DNA of 64,000 nucleotides from NCBI RefSeq assembly GCF_910592395.1, contig NC_088323.1, positions 4,216,001-4,280,000 of the forward strand. Direction: 5' to 3'. The notes below the pieces were generated by a model. That model did no database searches, was not told the DNA's origin, and saw nothing but the letters and a program-made list of their open reading frames with translations. This document shows positions 12,255 to 25,000 of the stretch, piece by piece (the first letter of the stretch is position 1; each line of letters opens with the position of its first letter). The DNA comes from Lineus longissimus. Its lineage: Eukaryota > Nemertea > Pilidiophora > Heteronemertea > Lineidae. Position numbers and translations under genes: made by a program.

Positions 12255-13055
12255 GAGAAGTATACGACCGTAAATGGGTTATTTGACTTACCTCCTTTGT
12301 GTCCGGAGCATGGAAATACACGAACTAGTATCTCAAATGGTCCTTGCGACGTCTATTGCTGATACATTGGGAGGTGGCCTAGAAGATTGTGTAAAAATGT
12401 ACATAACTAAAAGGGCGGAAATCCTACAAAGTTTATCGACAGTAAAAACAATGATTTGCATTGGGCTTTGAATGCAATGGGTTCAATACATGTATAACCA
12501 ATTTACATTGCAATCATGCATGTAGATGTATTTCACAGTATTTGTACATGGTCAATGCAAGTACGTCTATGAAGGTCCTTGGTCAACACATTCTCCGCAG
12601 TGGTCAGCTACACAATGAAGGATTAAGTTGGCCATGAATGGTGCGTACCCACATGTGTATATTGGTCAACGACACGTTTCCCCATGTTTCGCAGATTACA
12701 ATACGTATCTGTTTTGGGTGGTGCCCTATTGAAACCACAGATGTAACACCGATATAGCGTTATTGTCAAATAACGGCTATTCATCTCACTCGGTCGCAGT
12801 GGCCGGTTAGGTTTCTGCGTAATCTCTGTGGGCTGTGGTATATACGAACAGGGAGGTTTGATACACATACATGTACGCCATTACAAATGATTCCGTTGTG
12901 AATAAAGTTACTCCATGTGCACACGTCGCAAGCCGAAGAGTAAACAAAGTCCTATTTGAGGGAACGAGGACAACAATGGTGTGTGTGGCGTGTGTGCAAG
13001 TAGATCCCCAAAGACAAATTGCGAGGTACCCCAATAGTCGTATATAGGGTACTTA

Positions 13056-13063
13056 TATATAAG
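13056..13063 (+). promoter_or_regulatory. TATA box of the membrane-protein gene
   Basis: TATATAAG lies about 30 nt before a plausible start near 13085. A non-coding exon would run to 13154 (donor acag|gtaggt), and the coding exon starts after the acceptor tattctttcag at 13411. The inference rests on spacing and splice sites. Confidence 0.5.
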
Positions 13064-13493
13064 TAATGGTGCGAGTTACCCGGCGCTGACTTGAAGGGAT
13101 TAGTACAGGAGAGGATTGTAGCTTTGGATTAGTCGACAGATGACAATATAACAGGTAGGTTTCGCTTTTGTCACCGAAACGTACGGATCAACGTAATCAA
13201 TTGAGTGGTTTAGATATCGCGTGCAAAACCATTATGCGTCATCGTATATGTCAGGCGGGTGTGCATGGATTGGTACTTGCACATGGAATAACCACAATTA
13301 AAGGTGGTCGGTGACCGTTCTTCAGTTTCATGCTGATTTCGATGTATGGCTTATCCATGGATGTGGAAATTGTCATTAGTAGTTTAATATCATATGTACG
13401 TATTCTTTCAGGTCGAGACACAGAGTAGCCCAGCAGTGATCCTCGGACACACCTCCCCATAGTCCATCAGATCCCGAAGGACAGACATTTCCG

Positions 13494-13547
13494 ATGTCAA
13501 AACAGCTTGGAGTGAATGTGTCGACGTCAGTATCTGCGGCAAGATGA
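13494..13547 (+). promoter_or_regulatory. 17-codon uORF overlapping the main start (ATGA)
   Basis: An upstream ATG at 13494 opens a 17-codon frame whose TGA at 13545-13547 overlaps the main ATG at 13544-13546 in the form ATGA. This arrangement could lower translation or allow reinitiation at the main start. Confidence 0.55.
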
Positions 13548-14905
13548 CACAAACCCGACACCTTACCCGTGACGTCATGGTTCGGTTCGCGTTCAAGGCA
13601 CTGCTGGTTGTTGCGAGCCTGAACTTAATCTGCGTATTTGTTTTCTTCGGCGCACGGATTGTACGTAGGAGCAGTAGTTTGCTGGAAGTTGTAATCCGCC
13701 ATGAACTTAGCCTTAACAAAGCGTCCAAGTTCACCGCGAAACAAGAACTTGGCGGAGTCATGTTCCAATGGGACGGGGTCTCAGTGAGAAGGCCACTTCT
13801 GAATACTACTGTGGCAATTTCTCAGGTATATTCATTTACACCGGGAATCCAGAGATCCGCCGCGAAAATCTTCCAGATGTACACCCGCGAGAGTGACATC
13901 CTGACCTTGCATCCCGCCATTTTGTTTCGAGAAGGAAATATCATCACATTGACGGAGCTGCGGTTCCAAGAAAAGCGAAAGAGCAGGATGACCCCTCATG
14001 ACACAGTCACTTATCTTTTTCTGCGAACCTACGACCGGAACTTCACTGTCCTTGACCCCGGGACATTACTACAGGTTGATTTCCCCAGCACGTCCACATG
14101 GACTGGCGCGGAGAGGCCATACCTTTTCCAAAACGCAGACGACATTTTCTTGTCATTCACGGCCAGAAACGAGGACTCACAACTAGTTTTCTATACTGCG
14201 TTGGATCTGGACAATCTTGAAATGGATCCTAACGCGTTCGGTGACATACCACCACTTGATGCTACCGAAATGGCGTATATTAATACGCCAGTTGGGGCGT
14301 CCTTGACCCCTGTATTTGCGCACGGGCACATCAATTTTATTTACAGTTACGACCCCTTGCGTATTATACAATGTTCTCTGGTCGAAGGGTGCTCTTTCGT
14401 CATTAAAGATGGTGTCAGTGACGTCACTGATTTTGGACTCCTTACCGGCGGCTCGCCGCTTGAACTCTATGTATGGCCATATCACGTGGGTGTCACAAAT
14501 GCAAAAACTGCTGTCAAGGAGACGAAGAAAACGATTTACACGTCCCATTTATTAGTTATGTCACTCGATAGCCCACGTATCTTGTATATAAGTGAGCCAC
14601 TTAGCGTACACGACAATGTCATTAGAACTGTGAGTTTCAAAGACAGTACGGCCGCCGATAGGTTTATAACAGTCAGCGGGATAATCCTCGAGACACCAGA
14701 CTCTCTTTCACTTGCTGCCAACATCAACGGTGTCTCAAGTGTGATGTTAAGATTAACTGGCCTAAAGCGCCTTCTTACGGATATCATTCAGACTGATCTC
14801 ATGACGTCACCCGACATGCGCCGTAACTCTCCGCCAGGTACTGTGCAGCGGAATGTTATGGAACTAATTGAGGAGTATTTGGACTCTGATATCATGGCTT
14901 CTTGA
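13544..14905 (+). CDS. type II membrane protein, possible beta-propeller glycosidase-like ectodomain
   Basis: This is an intact 453-residue single coding exon after a spliced 5' UTR. A short N-terminal cytoplasmic tail is followed by one membrane segment at residues ~17-38 (LLVVASLNLICVFVFFGARI), so the rest should be lumenal or extracellular. N-glycosylation sequons NTT and NFT are present. Two stretches resemble blades of five-bladed beta-propeller glycosidase-like proteins: ERPYLFQNADDIFLSFTARN recalls the E-D-P-R-hF pattern, and TPVFAHGHINFIYSYDPL recalls the W-hP-..hY-hYS-h-P pattern. I do not recognise a specific family, and catalytic residues cannot be assigned. A role in glycan handling in the secretory pathway is inferred only from topology and this weak resemblance. 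The chosen ATG is the first in frame; a second Met at residue 12 is possible. Confidence 0.7.
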   Translation: MTQTRHLTRDVMVRFAFKALLVVASLNLICVFVFFGARIVRRSSSLLEVVIRHELSLNKASKFTAKQELGGVMFQWDGVSVRRPLLNTTVAISQVYSFTPGIQRSAAKIFQMYTRESDILTLHPAILFREGNIITLTELRFQEKRKSRMTPHDTVTYLFLRTYDRNFTVLDPGTLLQVDFPSTSTWTGAERPYLFQNADDIFLSFTARNEDSQLVFYTALDLDNLEMDPNAFGDIPPLDATEMAYINTPVGASLTPVFAHGHINFIYSYDPLRIIQCSLVEGCSFVIKDGVSDVTDFGLLTGGSPLELYVWPYHVGVTNAKTAVKETKKTIYTSHLLVMSLDSPRILYISEPLSVHDNVIRTVSFKDSTAADRFITVSGIILETPDSLSLAANINGVSSVMLRLTGLKRLLTDIIQTDLMTSPDMRRNSPPGTVQRNVMELIEEYLDSDIMAS

Positions 14906-15563
14906 CCTCTGCTGCTTCGAGGTTTTTCATTGGTTGCAACTGCAACACTCAACATTGTTTATAAAGTGCCATCAAGATTTTCTTGAGGTCTGAAAACTTT
15001 AGTCTGAAAAATTGTTTACCTTTTCGTTATAATCTGAATGCATCCAAATTGACTTATTAAGGCTGATTGGAACCATTGATTATGGAACAAGAAATAATTG
15101 TCAACTTTCATAAAGTAATACACATGTAATTTGTTATCATTTTATTATGAAATGTATTTCTCTATTGAGTCTGAACCTACAGCATATCACGAATCATCTG
15201 ATAAAAACTCTAAGCCACCTTTCACGAAGTATTTGAAACGGGGAAAGAAAAGGAACACAGCCTTATCTAGAGTTCGTCCCGAACGAAGAAGTACGAAGGT
15301 TTAATGTCGTGAAGTCCTGCTCGAATTCCATGACTTAAAACTCAAGGGGAGGCGACCTCCCTAATGCCCATGAGACGCACCCACATCGTCGGCTGAATTG
15401 AAGTTGTAACTTTAGCTCCCCATCCACCTCAGTCTATTAAAAGTTTTATGTACAGTTTTAAAAATCAGGGAATTTGAGCTAAAAAAAGAATGCAAGTGTT
15501 CGGTTGATCCAAAAGAAGTAGTGCACCACTTCAAATCTTCCTTCAAACCTCTTAGCTCCTACC
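14906..15563. other. intergenic, convergent 3' regions
   Basis: This is the tail-to-tail interval between the membrane-protein gene (+) and the cyclic-nucleotide-binding gene (-). It is AT-rich, and I see no further genes or structured elements in it. Confidence 0.5.
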
Positions 15564-18500
15564 TCAACTAACCGTACTCGCGGACAGTGGAATGGAAGCG
15601 AAACTAGTCGTCACTTCTGGAATAGGCCCCAGTTCCCCGATGACTCCCGAAGGCGTACGGTGCGGCAACGCAGAACCTTCCAATGATATTGGGCTCGCGG
15701 TAATCCGCGGGCTGACCGCGAGTTTCTCCTGCCCGAAACCCGATGTCCGCCTACCGCGTACGACGATTGGCTGCGAGTACCTCTGATCGTTCACTTGATT
15801 CTCCATGCCTGTTACAATCAACTTGCCCCGTTTCATTCTCTGTTCGGTCCGCGCCAAGGACACATCGAGTCTGATATCATCATTCTTTGGGCGCTCCGTC
15901 GCGGACTTATTCTTCCGGAGCGAGGACAGCAACTTCAGAGCCTGCTTTTTCTTGTCTGCGCCGGAGCTGACCATGTATCTGGATAAATACTTTCTTCTCG
16001 ACTGATCCAAGAGAGGTTCCACTACTGTGTTAATGACAGTGTGTTTGTAAGCGTCCCATCTCGACTTCTGCCTGTAGGAATTGATTAGGACGTCGTCTGT
16101 AGGGTACCTAAGATAGAAAAACGACTCAGAGTTATGAGACACTACTATACATGCTATAGATGCCACTCAATCCGTAGAACACCATCAACATATAGCAGTG
16201 TGGAATGGTGTAGGTATGTTGACGGCTTGCCAACCTCTTCACAGATCGGCCAGTGTTGGTAGGTCTGTTGGTCAACTAATGATACTTACACCTATGATCA
16301 TGATGATAGGTTGGCCAATCTTTGTCGACTGTGAAACCAAAACATGTGTGTGGTTGCGGTTGTTCTTGCCAAGAAGGCTTCATGACCACGTTGGATTTGG
16401 TGAGAGCTAGTTTCTTGCAAATCACGCTAGAGAGAAGTCGAGTCAAGGAAAGTACCCTTGGACAGTTGCTCACCAGGACATTCCACTGGCTATTTATCAC
16501 TCGGAGTGATGCGTAAGTGTAAGAAACCCTCACCAAAATGTGCTTGCTTTTATCCTGGGCTTTTGCCGTTACTAAGGCAAAGTTCAAGTAGCTCTTTTGT
16601 GATCTGATTCTAAAATTGATCAGGTATGACTTACGAGTGAGTTGTAGCTATAGTCCTTGCCACATCCACAGCCTCTTGCGAAGCATACGCAAAGTAACTC
16701 CCCCGTCTTACTCTCAATAGCTTCGCTCCCGAGCTAACCAAAATGATGGAACTTTTCGGTTTTGGTCGGTCGTCGCTGTGGTGGTTGGAATACTGTAAGA
16801 TGTTGTCTAAGTCCTGCGGAAGAAAAGGACGATGTCTTGATGATAACTTGATTATATCTGGCCGTACAAGTAACACGGCTTCCACCTTTGTTTCTATTGT
16901 TGCAATAGATCAGTGACGTGACCAAAGGGCGTTATGGTACCCAAGAGAAAAAACTATGACACAACATTAACTTACAAATACTTCATTCTCACTGAGTGTC
17001 GCTATGTCTAGGTAGACATATTCCTCGTTCTCAGCCTGCCTGATCTGATTGGACATGAGCGCGTTGAATGACACCACGCCCTGCACCACTTTGCTAGATT
17101 TGTTCTCATTTAGAGAGCCCTTCATTTTCTGAAACCAAACATATACCATTATGAGTTCTTTGAAGGGCATTTACAGGAAGGCGCAATAATGAAAAGCTTG
17201 GCTATTAGAGGCAAAGAAAATCTCCAACCAACATAAAAACCTTTGTGGTTCAATGGTTAGAAGGCTGGACTTTCGATCTGGTGGTCACGGGTTCGACTCC
17301 CCGTGTATCCACAACATGTTTTTCTCTTCATTTACTTTTTTTATTCATTCAAATGCATATAGTATTCATCATCATCTGAAACTACGTATATTTTCTTTAT
17401 TGATACAGGCCTGATCTTACCTGAAACAAACTGTTCTTTTCTTGTAGTTTCTCTTTATTTGAGGCTTCCTGTAATGTGAATCATCATACTGAATTCAATG
17501 ACCAGCAATAAGAATACGGGTCAATGTAGCAAACTCAGAAGTCCTCGCGTTCGTTTGAGAAATTCCTTACGAAGAGTTGCGAACGATGAAGTAGACAGTT
17601 TTGAAAACTTCCACGATTCTATGTACAACTGCGTATAAGATAGAGTAGAACCTCTCTATTAAGGACACCCTCGGGACTGACAGTTGCTGTCCTTAATAGA
17701 GAGGTGTCCTAATTAGAGAGGTCAAATTGAATGGAAACGACCAGTTTGGGACCAAAACTAGTGTCCTAAATAGAGAGGTTGTCATTAGTAGAGAGGTGTC
17801 CGCTAATGGAGGTTCCACTGTATGTTATGGCTCATCAAGTCACAGCGACAAAAATCGCTAGTCTGAGGGGCGCTTTATGGATGGTTCAGTTTGCTCCACT
17901 TACCTTCCTCATGGTTTCTACATAATCCAGTGCCATCGAGTTCAGCATCCTCGCCTTATTGTCTTTGTGTTGTTCGGGGTACTCCGCCTCCTGTCGCAGG
18001 GCTTCACCAAATGTATCACCTAAAAGAAAGACAGAAAGAAAAAATGAGAGTACACATACATATACATGTACATGTACTGTGTGAATGTCTCCTGGAAAAA
18101 TCGCCAGAAATCATTAAGACACCGACCTGTCCCACTATGAAGAATCTTCTCCTGGTATCCTTGTGTTGTTATTCGTGATGCTGGCTTTACTAAATAACTT
18201 GATATTAATCTATGGCCTATTACGTTCAAATATTTGAAAAATTTAATTTGAAATTGAGAATAATCAACTGTGTAATACGGGATATAAATGTCGACGACGC
18301 CGTTGTGTAGACTGATCAAGAAATACTATCAATCCTAGGTTCAGTTTACCTGAACCACCAGAAAATATAATAAATACGAAGGGCGTTTTCCTTTAAGGGA
18401 TGTACAATGTACCCGCTTCATTCTAGATACCTTCGAGCAGATATCGCACAGCCTCGAGATCTCGGCTCATCTGCGAGAGTTCAGTGAATCTCTCGTCATC

Positions 18501-21500
18501 TTCAGGGATCTCCTTCAGTATTTCACGGAGTTCCATGATCGTCATGGCGGCGGCTGTCTTCGGTTCGGGTGCTAGGTGAAGAAGTGCAGACCGATGAAAA
18601 CACATGCTTGACAGCCTGGCCATCAGTTTGGTGATTTACGTCACAGACTACGCATTGTAAGTTGTTCTACTACATGTATTTCAGTAGGACGCAGTAGAAT
18701 CGGCCAACGTTCATACATTGATAGATGTGTCAGAGTTGATGGCATGAAGCACCTATCACCATACTAAACATTGCCTGAATCGACTGCGGACCATTGAAGC
18801 GGAACCACGCGGAATCACTTACAATGCGTAATCGGTCACATGATTCTCCACACTGGTCATAGTAGAGTCTGGACTGAGGTGACGAACTGGACAGGTGACG
18901 AAATCATGCTCAACAATAACACAAGGACAACATGCCTTACACTGAACAAGGAGCTGAATTCGCTCTTTTCAACTTAGTTGAGGTGCAATGCACTGATCAA
19001 ACATACTTTAAAACGTGACAAGACACGTGATATATCAACACAAAAAGTGAAGTGAATAAAGCGGAAGTCCCATCTGGTAGTGACCATGACGTAGCACTGG
19101 CGTCCTAAAGATGTAACTTTACATCGTTTCTCGTTTATTCATCCGATTGAAGATTTCTCCCCCCGCTGACTGATGAATATTCGTCTCAGAAAGGAGACAC
19201 ATTCTCTACCTTTTTGCCTTCCACACGCATGCAGCCACGCCCACTATTAGAGAAATAGATAGCTTACTGTCATTTTCTTCCTTATTCTTTAACTTCCGCT
19301 TTAACAGCTCCTCTTTGTTAACTTCCGGTATGCTTGTGAGCACCGAAATGTCTTCTTTAGATTCGCTCAGGGCCCGCTTTTCAGGTGTATAATCCTCGTT
19401 CAGGGCCAAACATTTGATGATGCGACATTTCCCCTCGATACAAATATATATCCACTCATCATCGACGCTATCTGATACAACTACTTTATTTGTTTTGTAC
19501 TGGAAGATGAAACATGCGACGTCATCAAACCATCAAAAGGTGACAGGATATCAATATGAACTGAAGATCAACATGCCTTACACTTATGATAGCCTTCGAG
19601 TAATGCCAAACTATTGATGTGGCCTAGGCCTAGTGTAGAAGTGTACGAGTGACTTTCAGTAAAAGCATTACCAGTTTTTACTCATAACACCAGGCCAAGG
19701 TCATGAGCTGAAGTCGTACATGTGAGCAAATTGCTATATATACCTGCTGAATCTGCGCCTCGAAACAAATATTCCTGAGTTGTTCATTCGTCCACTGCTT
19801 CTGATGGAACAGGGGCAAACAGCTAAGGAAACTGACTTTATCATCGAGTTCCTTCTCGAAGATCTTTGGACATAGTCGCGCGAACACGTCCTTGTCCACG
19901 CAGAGAAGTTCGCAGTTCTCGCGACAAGCAATGCTAGCAGTTCGTTTGATGTCACGTAGCAGGGCTAACTCCTGAAAAGATACAATTCGACAGTCATCAA
20001 CGGGCTTCGATACAAGTCAATAAGTCTTTAAGTCCGTCGTAACTTCTCATTTCAACGACGAGCAAAGGGTGTGGTAGGGATGCTTGACGCTTTCAGCTAT
20101 TTGCCGCTGGCTAGTGTTTGGCGAAGAGGAGCCAAGCAGTCAGACATAAAAGCTTGAGACTCTACAGCTACGGGATTATGTGCTAGGCATCTCGGAGCAG
20201 CATATAGAGGTACCCGACACGATGATTATGAAAACTCACCCCAAAAGAGTCTCCCTTTGTCAGAGTAACTTCTGTTTTTATGAACTTCTCTCCCTTGGCG
20301 TTGACATCTTCGACATTTACGAAAACTGATCCCGAGTAGATGAAATAGAAGTTCACACCCACGTGACCTTTCCTGAGAATTACTCTTTTGGCATCAACAC
20401 TAAAAATACATTTGGTAAGGAAGGGTGTGAGTCAAAGAAAACACTAACTACATGTACATCGGCTTCCCAAAGATATGCAAACAAGTGGCCTTCCTCATTA
20501 GACGTGGAAACTATACAAAAACCAAACTGTAAAGGCTTTTTAGTATACATGATCGCATCCCTTACCTTTCGTATGAAAAAGACCTGCACATGGACAACTG
20601 TATCTTCTCCGTGAATCTATCAAAACTCTTCAGCCCTCTCAATAAAGCATGAAGTTTCCGGCAGTCGGTTTCTGTTCTCGAGTCCGGTGGCTTCTCAAGT
20701 ATCTTTTTTGCCCAAGGGGGTACCCTCGCGTATATCTGAATTACAAGTTAAAAGGATGTTATCATACTGAATTTTCCGAGGTATTTCCTCCGTAGCATTC
20801 GCCCTTGACACGCGTTAAAACTGATACGATCAGATGGACGCTATTGAGGGACCAATTAGTAATCAGCAATCATACAAGGTTTCTTACTTATTCTTTCGCA
20901 TTGCTCGACACGTTTTCTATTGGAACATTGATTTTTCATCTTTATCATGAAAATGAATGTAGCTGGTGGTTATAAAGGAGTTATTCGTAATGCACTGACA
21001 GCGGCGAATTCAGAAAGGTTTTTTTTTATAGTCGACATGTTTGCCGTCAAACACAAATAAGCACCCCCTGAATATCTTCCGGGTAAAGGAACAACTCTAT
21101 TACTGAACTTTTTTTGAGAATACCCTTTAAAGGTTTTGCAAAAGCTCGAAAAGCTTCTATTTTTGAGAGTGTATCGCCGAAAAGAGACTGCTATAAAATT
21201 ACTTACCCGATCTCTCGAAAACAACGACTTATTGAATACAAGCTTCTGCGCCTCTGAGCTGTTGTTTAAGGTATGCCACTGAAGTTCCGTGGCGGTTTGG
21301 ACGGTCATGGAGGCGCTAACATCTAGCATTACTCTCAAGAGTCGGCTGCAGTATTGCACCATTCAAAAAACCAATATGAATTTCTTTCTAGCCTTCAAAA
21401 GTGGAGTCAAAATACATCATGATTGGAACGCGGTAGTAGGCAATATTCATCTTGCCTATACCAGCAGATTTGTTATAAGCAGCACTGTCAATCTACATGT

Positions 21501-22064
21501 ATTTGTAAATCCCTGTTGATGGCAGAGGTGATTTACAGTCCGCAGACAATGTTGACCATTTGAATGACTATAGCCCATGGAGCTGGTGCTGCATCATCAA
21601 CAGTAGCTAAGACGCGTAATCCATGAAAAAACCCTCATCGAAGTAAAAGAACGTACCTGTCCCTCTTCCCGTGGCTCATTTTCTTCTTGCTTGGTTTTCC
21701 TTCGCTCTCTTGATCTTCTCCTTGACCAGACCTGCCTACTCTTTCTCCCGCTGGGGGTTTCCGGCGCACTAGAGTCCGACTCCAAATACGTAACCCTCCG
21801 CAATCTTCTCTGACTCAGGCTCGAATCGGTTCGATGGTTACTCTGCGCAGACGCAGTCTCCTTTCTCGCCTCGTGGAATCTCTCGAGATCTCGTGCGAAT
21901 TTGGCTATGCCAAGACGCCCTGCTGATTTCACTCGAGGTTGTTTTGGAACATCAAGGTTCCGGACGTCGATAGCTGAGCGGATGAGGCAGAAACGAGAGG
22001 GGAGGAGACTGAGGGGAGTAGGCTCATCATCCGGGTCTCTTGAGAGCAGTCGCGCTCGCCTCAT
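15564..22064 (-). CDS. cyclic nucleotide-binding domain protein, CNBD2-like, 12 exons
   Basis: The exons are 22064-21657, ~21345-21207, 20735-20566, 20399-20240, 19971-19744, 19499-19268, 18571-18431, 18019-17904, 17468-17421, 17128-16976, 16813-16635 and 16107-15564. From exon 3 to the stop, all phases agree and give 656 residues. Exon 1 is Arg/Ser-rich and probably disordered. Exons 3-5 form a cNMP-binding fold: GLKSFDRFTEKIQLSMC, then ILRKGHVGVNFYFIYSGSV, then the phosphate-binding cassette GDSFGELALLRDIKRTASIA with the Glu and Arg that contact the cyclic phosphate. Exons 5-6 start a second, degenerate copy (LSCLPLFHQKQW..WIYICIEGKCRII) that lacks a clear cassette and runs into a charged helical insert. 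The last exon holds YPTDDVLINSYRQ and a basic tail. CNBD2, a cAMP-binding testis protein in mammals, is the closest family I recognise. The exon 1/2 junction does not fit in phase and is unresolved. Confidence 0.75.
17242..17315 (+). tRNA. tRNA-like sequence, anticodon TTC (Glu), possibly a pseudogene
   Basis: It has an intact A box (tggttcaatgg), an intact B box (ggttcgactcc), an anticodon stem CTGGA/TCTGG with loop CTTTCGA, and a downstream T5 run. The acceptor pairing TTGTGG/CCACAA is possible only with unusual spacing, and the T arm has one extra C. It sits inside an intron of the cyclic-nucleotide-binding gene on the opposite strand. It may be a degenerate tRNA-Glu or a SINE head. Confidence 0.45.
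17645..17822. mobile_element. pogo/Tigger-like MITE with internal subrepeats
   Basis: The left end gtagaacctctctattaagg and the right end ctaatggaggttccac(tgta) are inverted copies. The interior holds several repeats of the type gtcctaa(t/a)tagagagg. The CAGTGGAACCTC-like terminus followed by TA recalls Tigger/pogo elements. It lies in an intron of the cyclic-nucleotide-binding gene. A related fragment is at 63263-63327. Confidence 0.65.
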
Positions 22065-25000
22065 TTTGAATTTCGGCGAAGTTTTTCCCGGGATATAGTT
22101 CGAGTAGAGGTCCTTCGTTCAGATCTGCGGCGAATGTGCAGCTCTTGGTTGTGCTATGTCATCTTGCCTGCAATATTAAAATAAATGTTTGATCAGATGA
22201 TACCGTTATGGTACAATACAATCAAGCACTAAGCACAAGGATAGTGAGCATTACACTGAAGAAAGGATGAGGCTTCAACATGCACTTTGTCATCGTGAAT
22301 CCAAAATGGCGGCGACTGGCAGCCATATTTGGTCTCGTTGTAAGAAGAAACTGTATTTATCATAATGAGTGCAGATTGTAATTGCCAGACGGCAATGCAG
22401 ACACCAGTGCACAGCCTGGAAGGCTGTCCCCGGCCCTGCACCGGAATGACGACAGCAGGTCAAGCTGGCATACACCGATGTCAGTCGAGGAGGAACTGTG
22501 GGGAACAGAACAGGACCTCGAAAAGACAAGCCACTTCATCTCCGCCACCAGACTGAAGATACGGTACAGGCAGGCTGAACGCAGAAGAAGAAGAAGAAAA
22601 CAAATAGAAGAAGAATGTAGCAACATCAAAACCGATGCGGCCAAAACGAGCCCTACATAGATAAAGCCTCTTCGTAGACAAGGTATAGAATGTAACCTAC
22701 GTAGTCCACAGAACTTGGCTGTAACTGCGATGTATCCTCCTTATATTAATCCGTCGATTCAGCTCATCTGAGAATGCAGAGCGATGTTATATACCAAAAG
22801 TCACCTACAGACGTCAGAGAATAAATACCAAAAGGACATTCCTTCTTATAAAGTACACTATTCTCACCAGAGTCGCAAGATGTCCTTGAAACCATGTGCG
22901 AACGACACAAATTATTTTATGAAAAAACGGCGTCCCTGTGTACAAAATGTGTAACCCTGTTTGCGTTTATCGCGCATTTAGTGCAAGAAACTCTTTTCTC
23001 GTAGTAGAAAATAATTCATGTCCCGAGACGTCTAAACTTTCCTCTTCCCAGGTGTTTACGCTGAGCATCCACAATCGATTGAGCACACTGTGAAGGGCCT
23101 CGGAACGAGATTTGTTGCAGCGAGTATTTCACGCCTCCACTCTTAGTGATACACTCTTGGTAACCGCGCGCTTTTATCACGCATCACAACCAATAACTCA
23201 AACTACGGATCAATGGCGATTGAAAGGTTTAATCTCTATCAGTTATTGGACAAAAACCTGGCCGGCTTAATAATGTGATATACATTAGCAGTGTTTGTAT
23301 TTGCCGTTGTCTAGCTAAACCCGCGGATATTGCATGTCCCAGTACGGGAGTAGTTATTTGCCGGAAACCGTTGGTCACTCACGCTATGCGAATTTCAGGT
23401 CTGATTAGGATGTGGCAGACTTGAAGCAGACAGGCCGGGAGAACGACCAAGAAATCACATTGACCTACATTTCATTCAAATCTATCAGTGAATATCCGCG
23501 CTTCATTGTTTTGAAAAACGCTCTCCTTTCTTGAAACCTTGAGGATGAATGTCACCTCGGTTTTCAAAATTAGTATTCTTGATCCAAATGCAAAAATCAG
23601 CTTAGTACAAGCATACGCAGGTGATTGAGAGGCTCGGAACACAGGAACACAAGATACATGTGTACTCGGAACGGCGTATTGCTCGGAGTAGAGGATTTTG
23701 ATTCTCCGGGGCCGTGGTAGAGATGGGTGTGGGCATTCAGGATATTATAGAAGAATGAAAAATACCGTTGACTCACTCACCTAGGAACGGCTAGACTTAT
23801 CCCTCTTGTTCCGTCTCCAGAGACCTAACTTGTCTCATATATACATACTTCTTCAAGACACATACTTAACGAAGTACATGTACCATGTAATTCGTTATAA
23901 AATGGAAGAAGAACCGAAACGTTAAGAGCAAACCCACTTAGTCAATTAGGCCTAATGATCTTCAACGTAATGTTCGTGTAACAACGCAAGACCGTTACAA
24001 CAAGCATCGGGTCAATGTGAAACCGGAAGTGCGTAAACGATGTGCGAATTCCGTGCATACAGTGCAGGTGTACTGTGAGATAGTCGAGCCCGACATCTAC
24101 CGACGACTTCTTGAACTTACTCACAGCCACATGGCAATTGTCTCACTTTAACACCAAAAATTCAAACACGCAATAATAGTGGATCACAAACGACAGACCT
24201 ACCTATCACATTTACGGTATCCATCAGCTCAATAAAACGTACGGTTTGCGTGATATATCATGATTGAATTCGATAAGCGTAGTTTGAGACATAAAAGGCT
24301 TACTTTAGTCTATTCAACGTTGGATTTATAGGTCTTTAACAAAATCAGTCTTGCCGGAGGTGAATTTGGAGGTTGTCTTGGTAACCATTGGATCAATGGA
24401 TGGATATTTATAGATCATGTGTATTTCCATTTTAGTTTCAAAACAAATGTTATAATTGCTTTTAAATTTGCTATAATAACCCGAGCGGAAATGGCTAGGC
24501 TACATTGACCGGGACTGCGGAGGCACAATGGAACAGCCTTTGACAAGTGTTGGAAGGTCGTGGGCTCGAGCCCCCGCCATCTGAAATGCCCAAGAAAAGC
24601 CCACGCTGTTCACTGCTACATCTACAGAAGATGTTTCTGAATTTGGCTGGGGAATGAATATGCACTATGCATGTTATAGGGAAAAAGAAATGTATTAACA
24701 AAAAGTTATTTGGGTTATTCAGTACAGTTGTTCCAATCCATTTTCCTCGAGTGTCTAATTATGTCTAAGATAATTAGGGACAACGGTAATTAGCAGAAGA
24801 CAGGTCCACTTCATGGCGGGGGTGCGGTAATGTTAATTAGTCATAAAGATTTCAAACGCTTGTGCAATTGATGCTATATATTTTTTAAAGGGAAGAATCC
24901 TAATTGGTCTACGACGATTGCTGCAATTAAGAGTAATAACGAATCGCGCATTGATGGCGGCCTTTTTTCAAAGGATAGCCAAGCTCGGTTTGATTGGTGT

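Noticed and set aside
22365-22681. Overlapping frames upstream of the cyclic-nucleotide-binding gene
   Set aside because: They are short, open on both strands because of a GAA/TTC-rich stretch, and have no domain or splice context.
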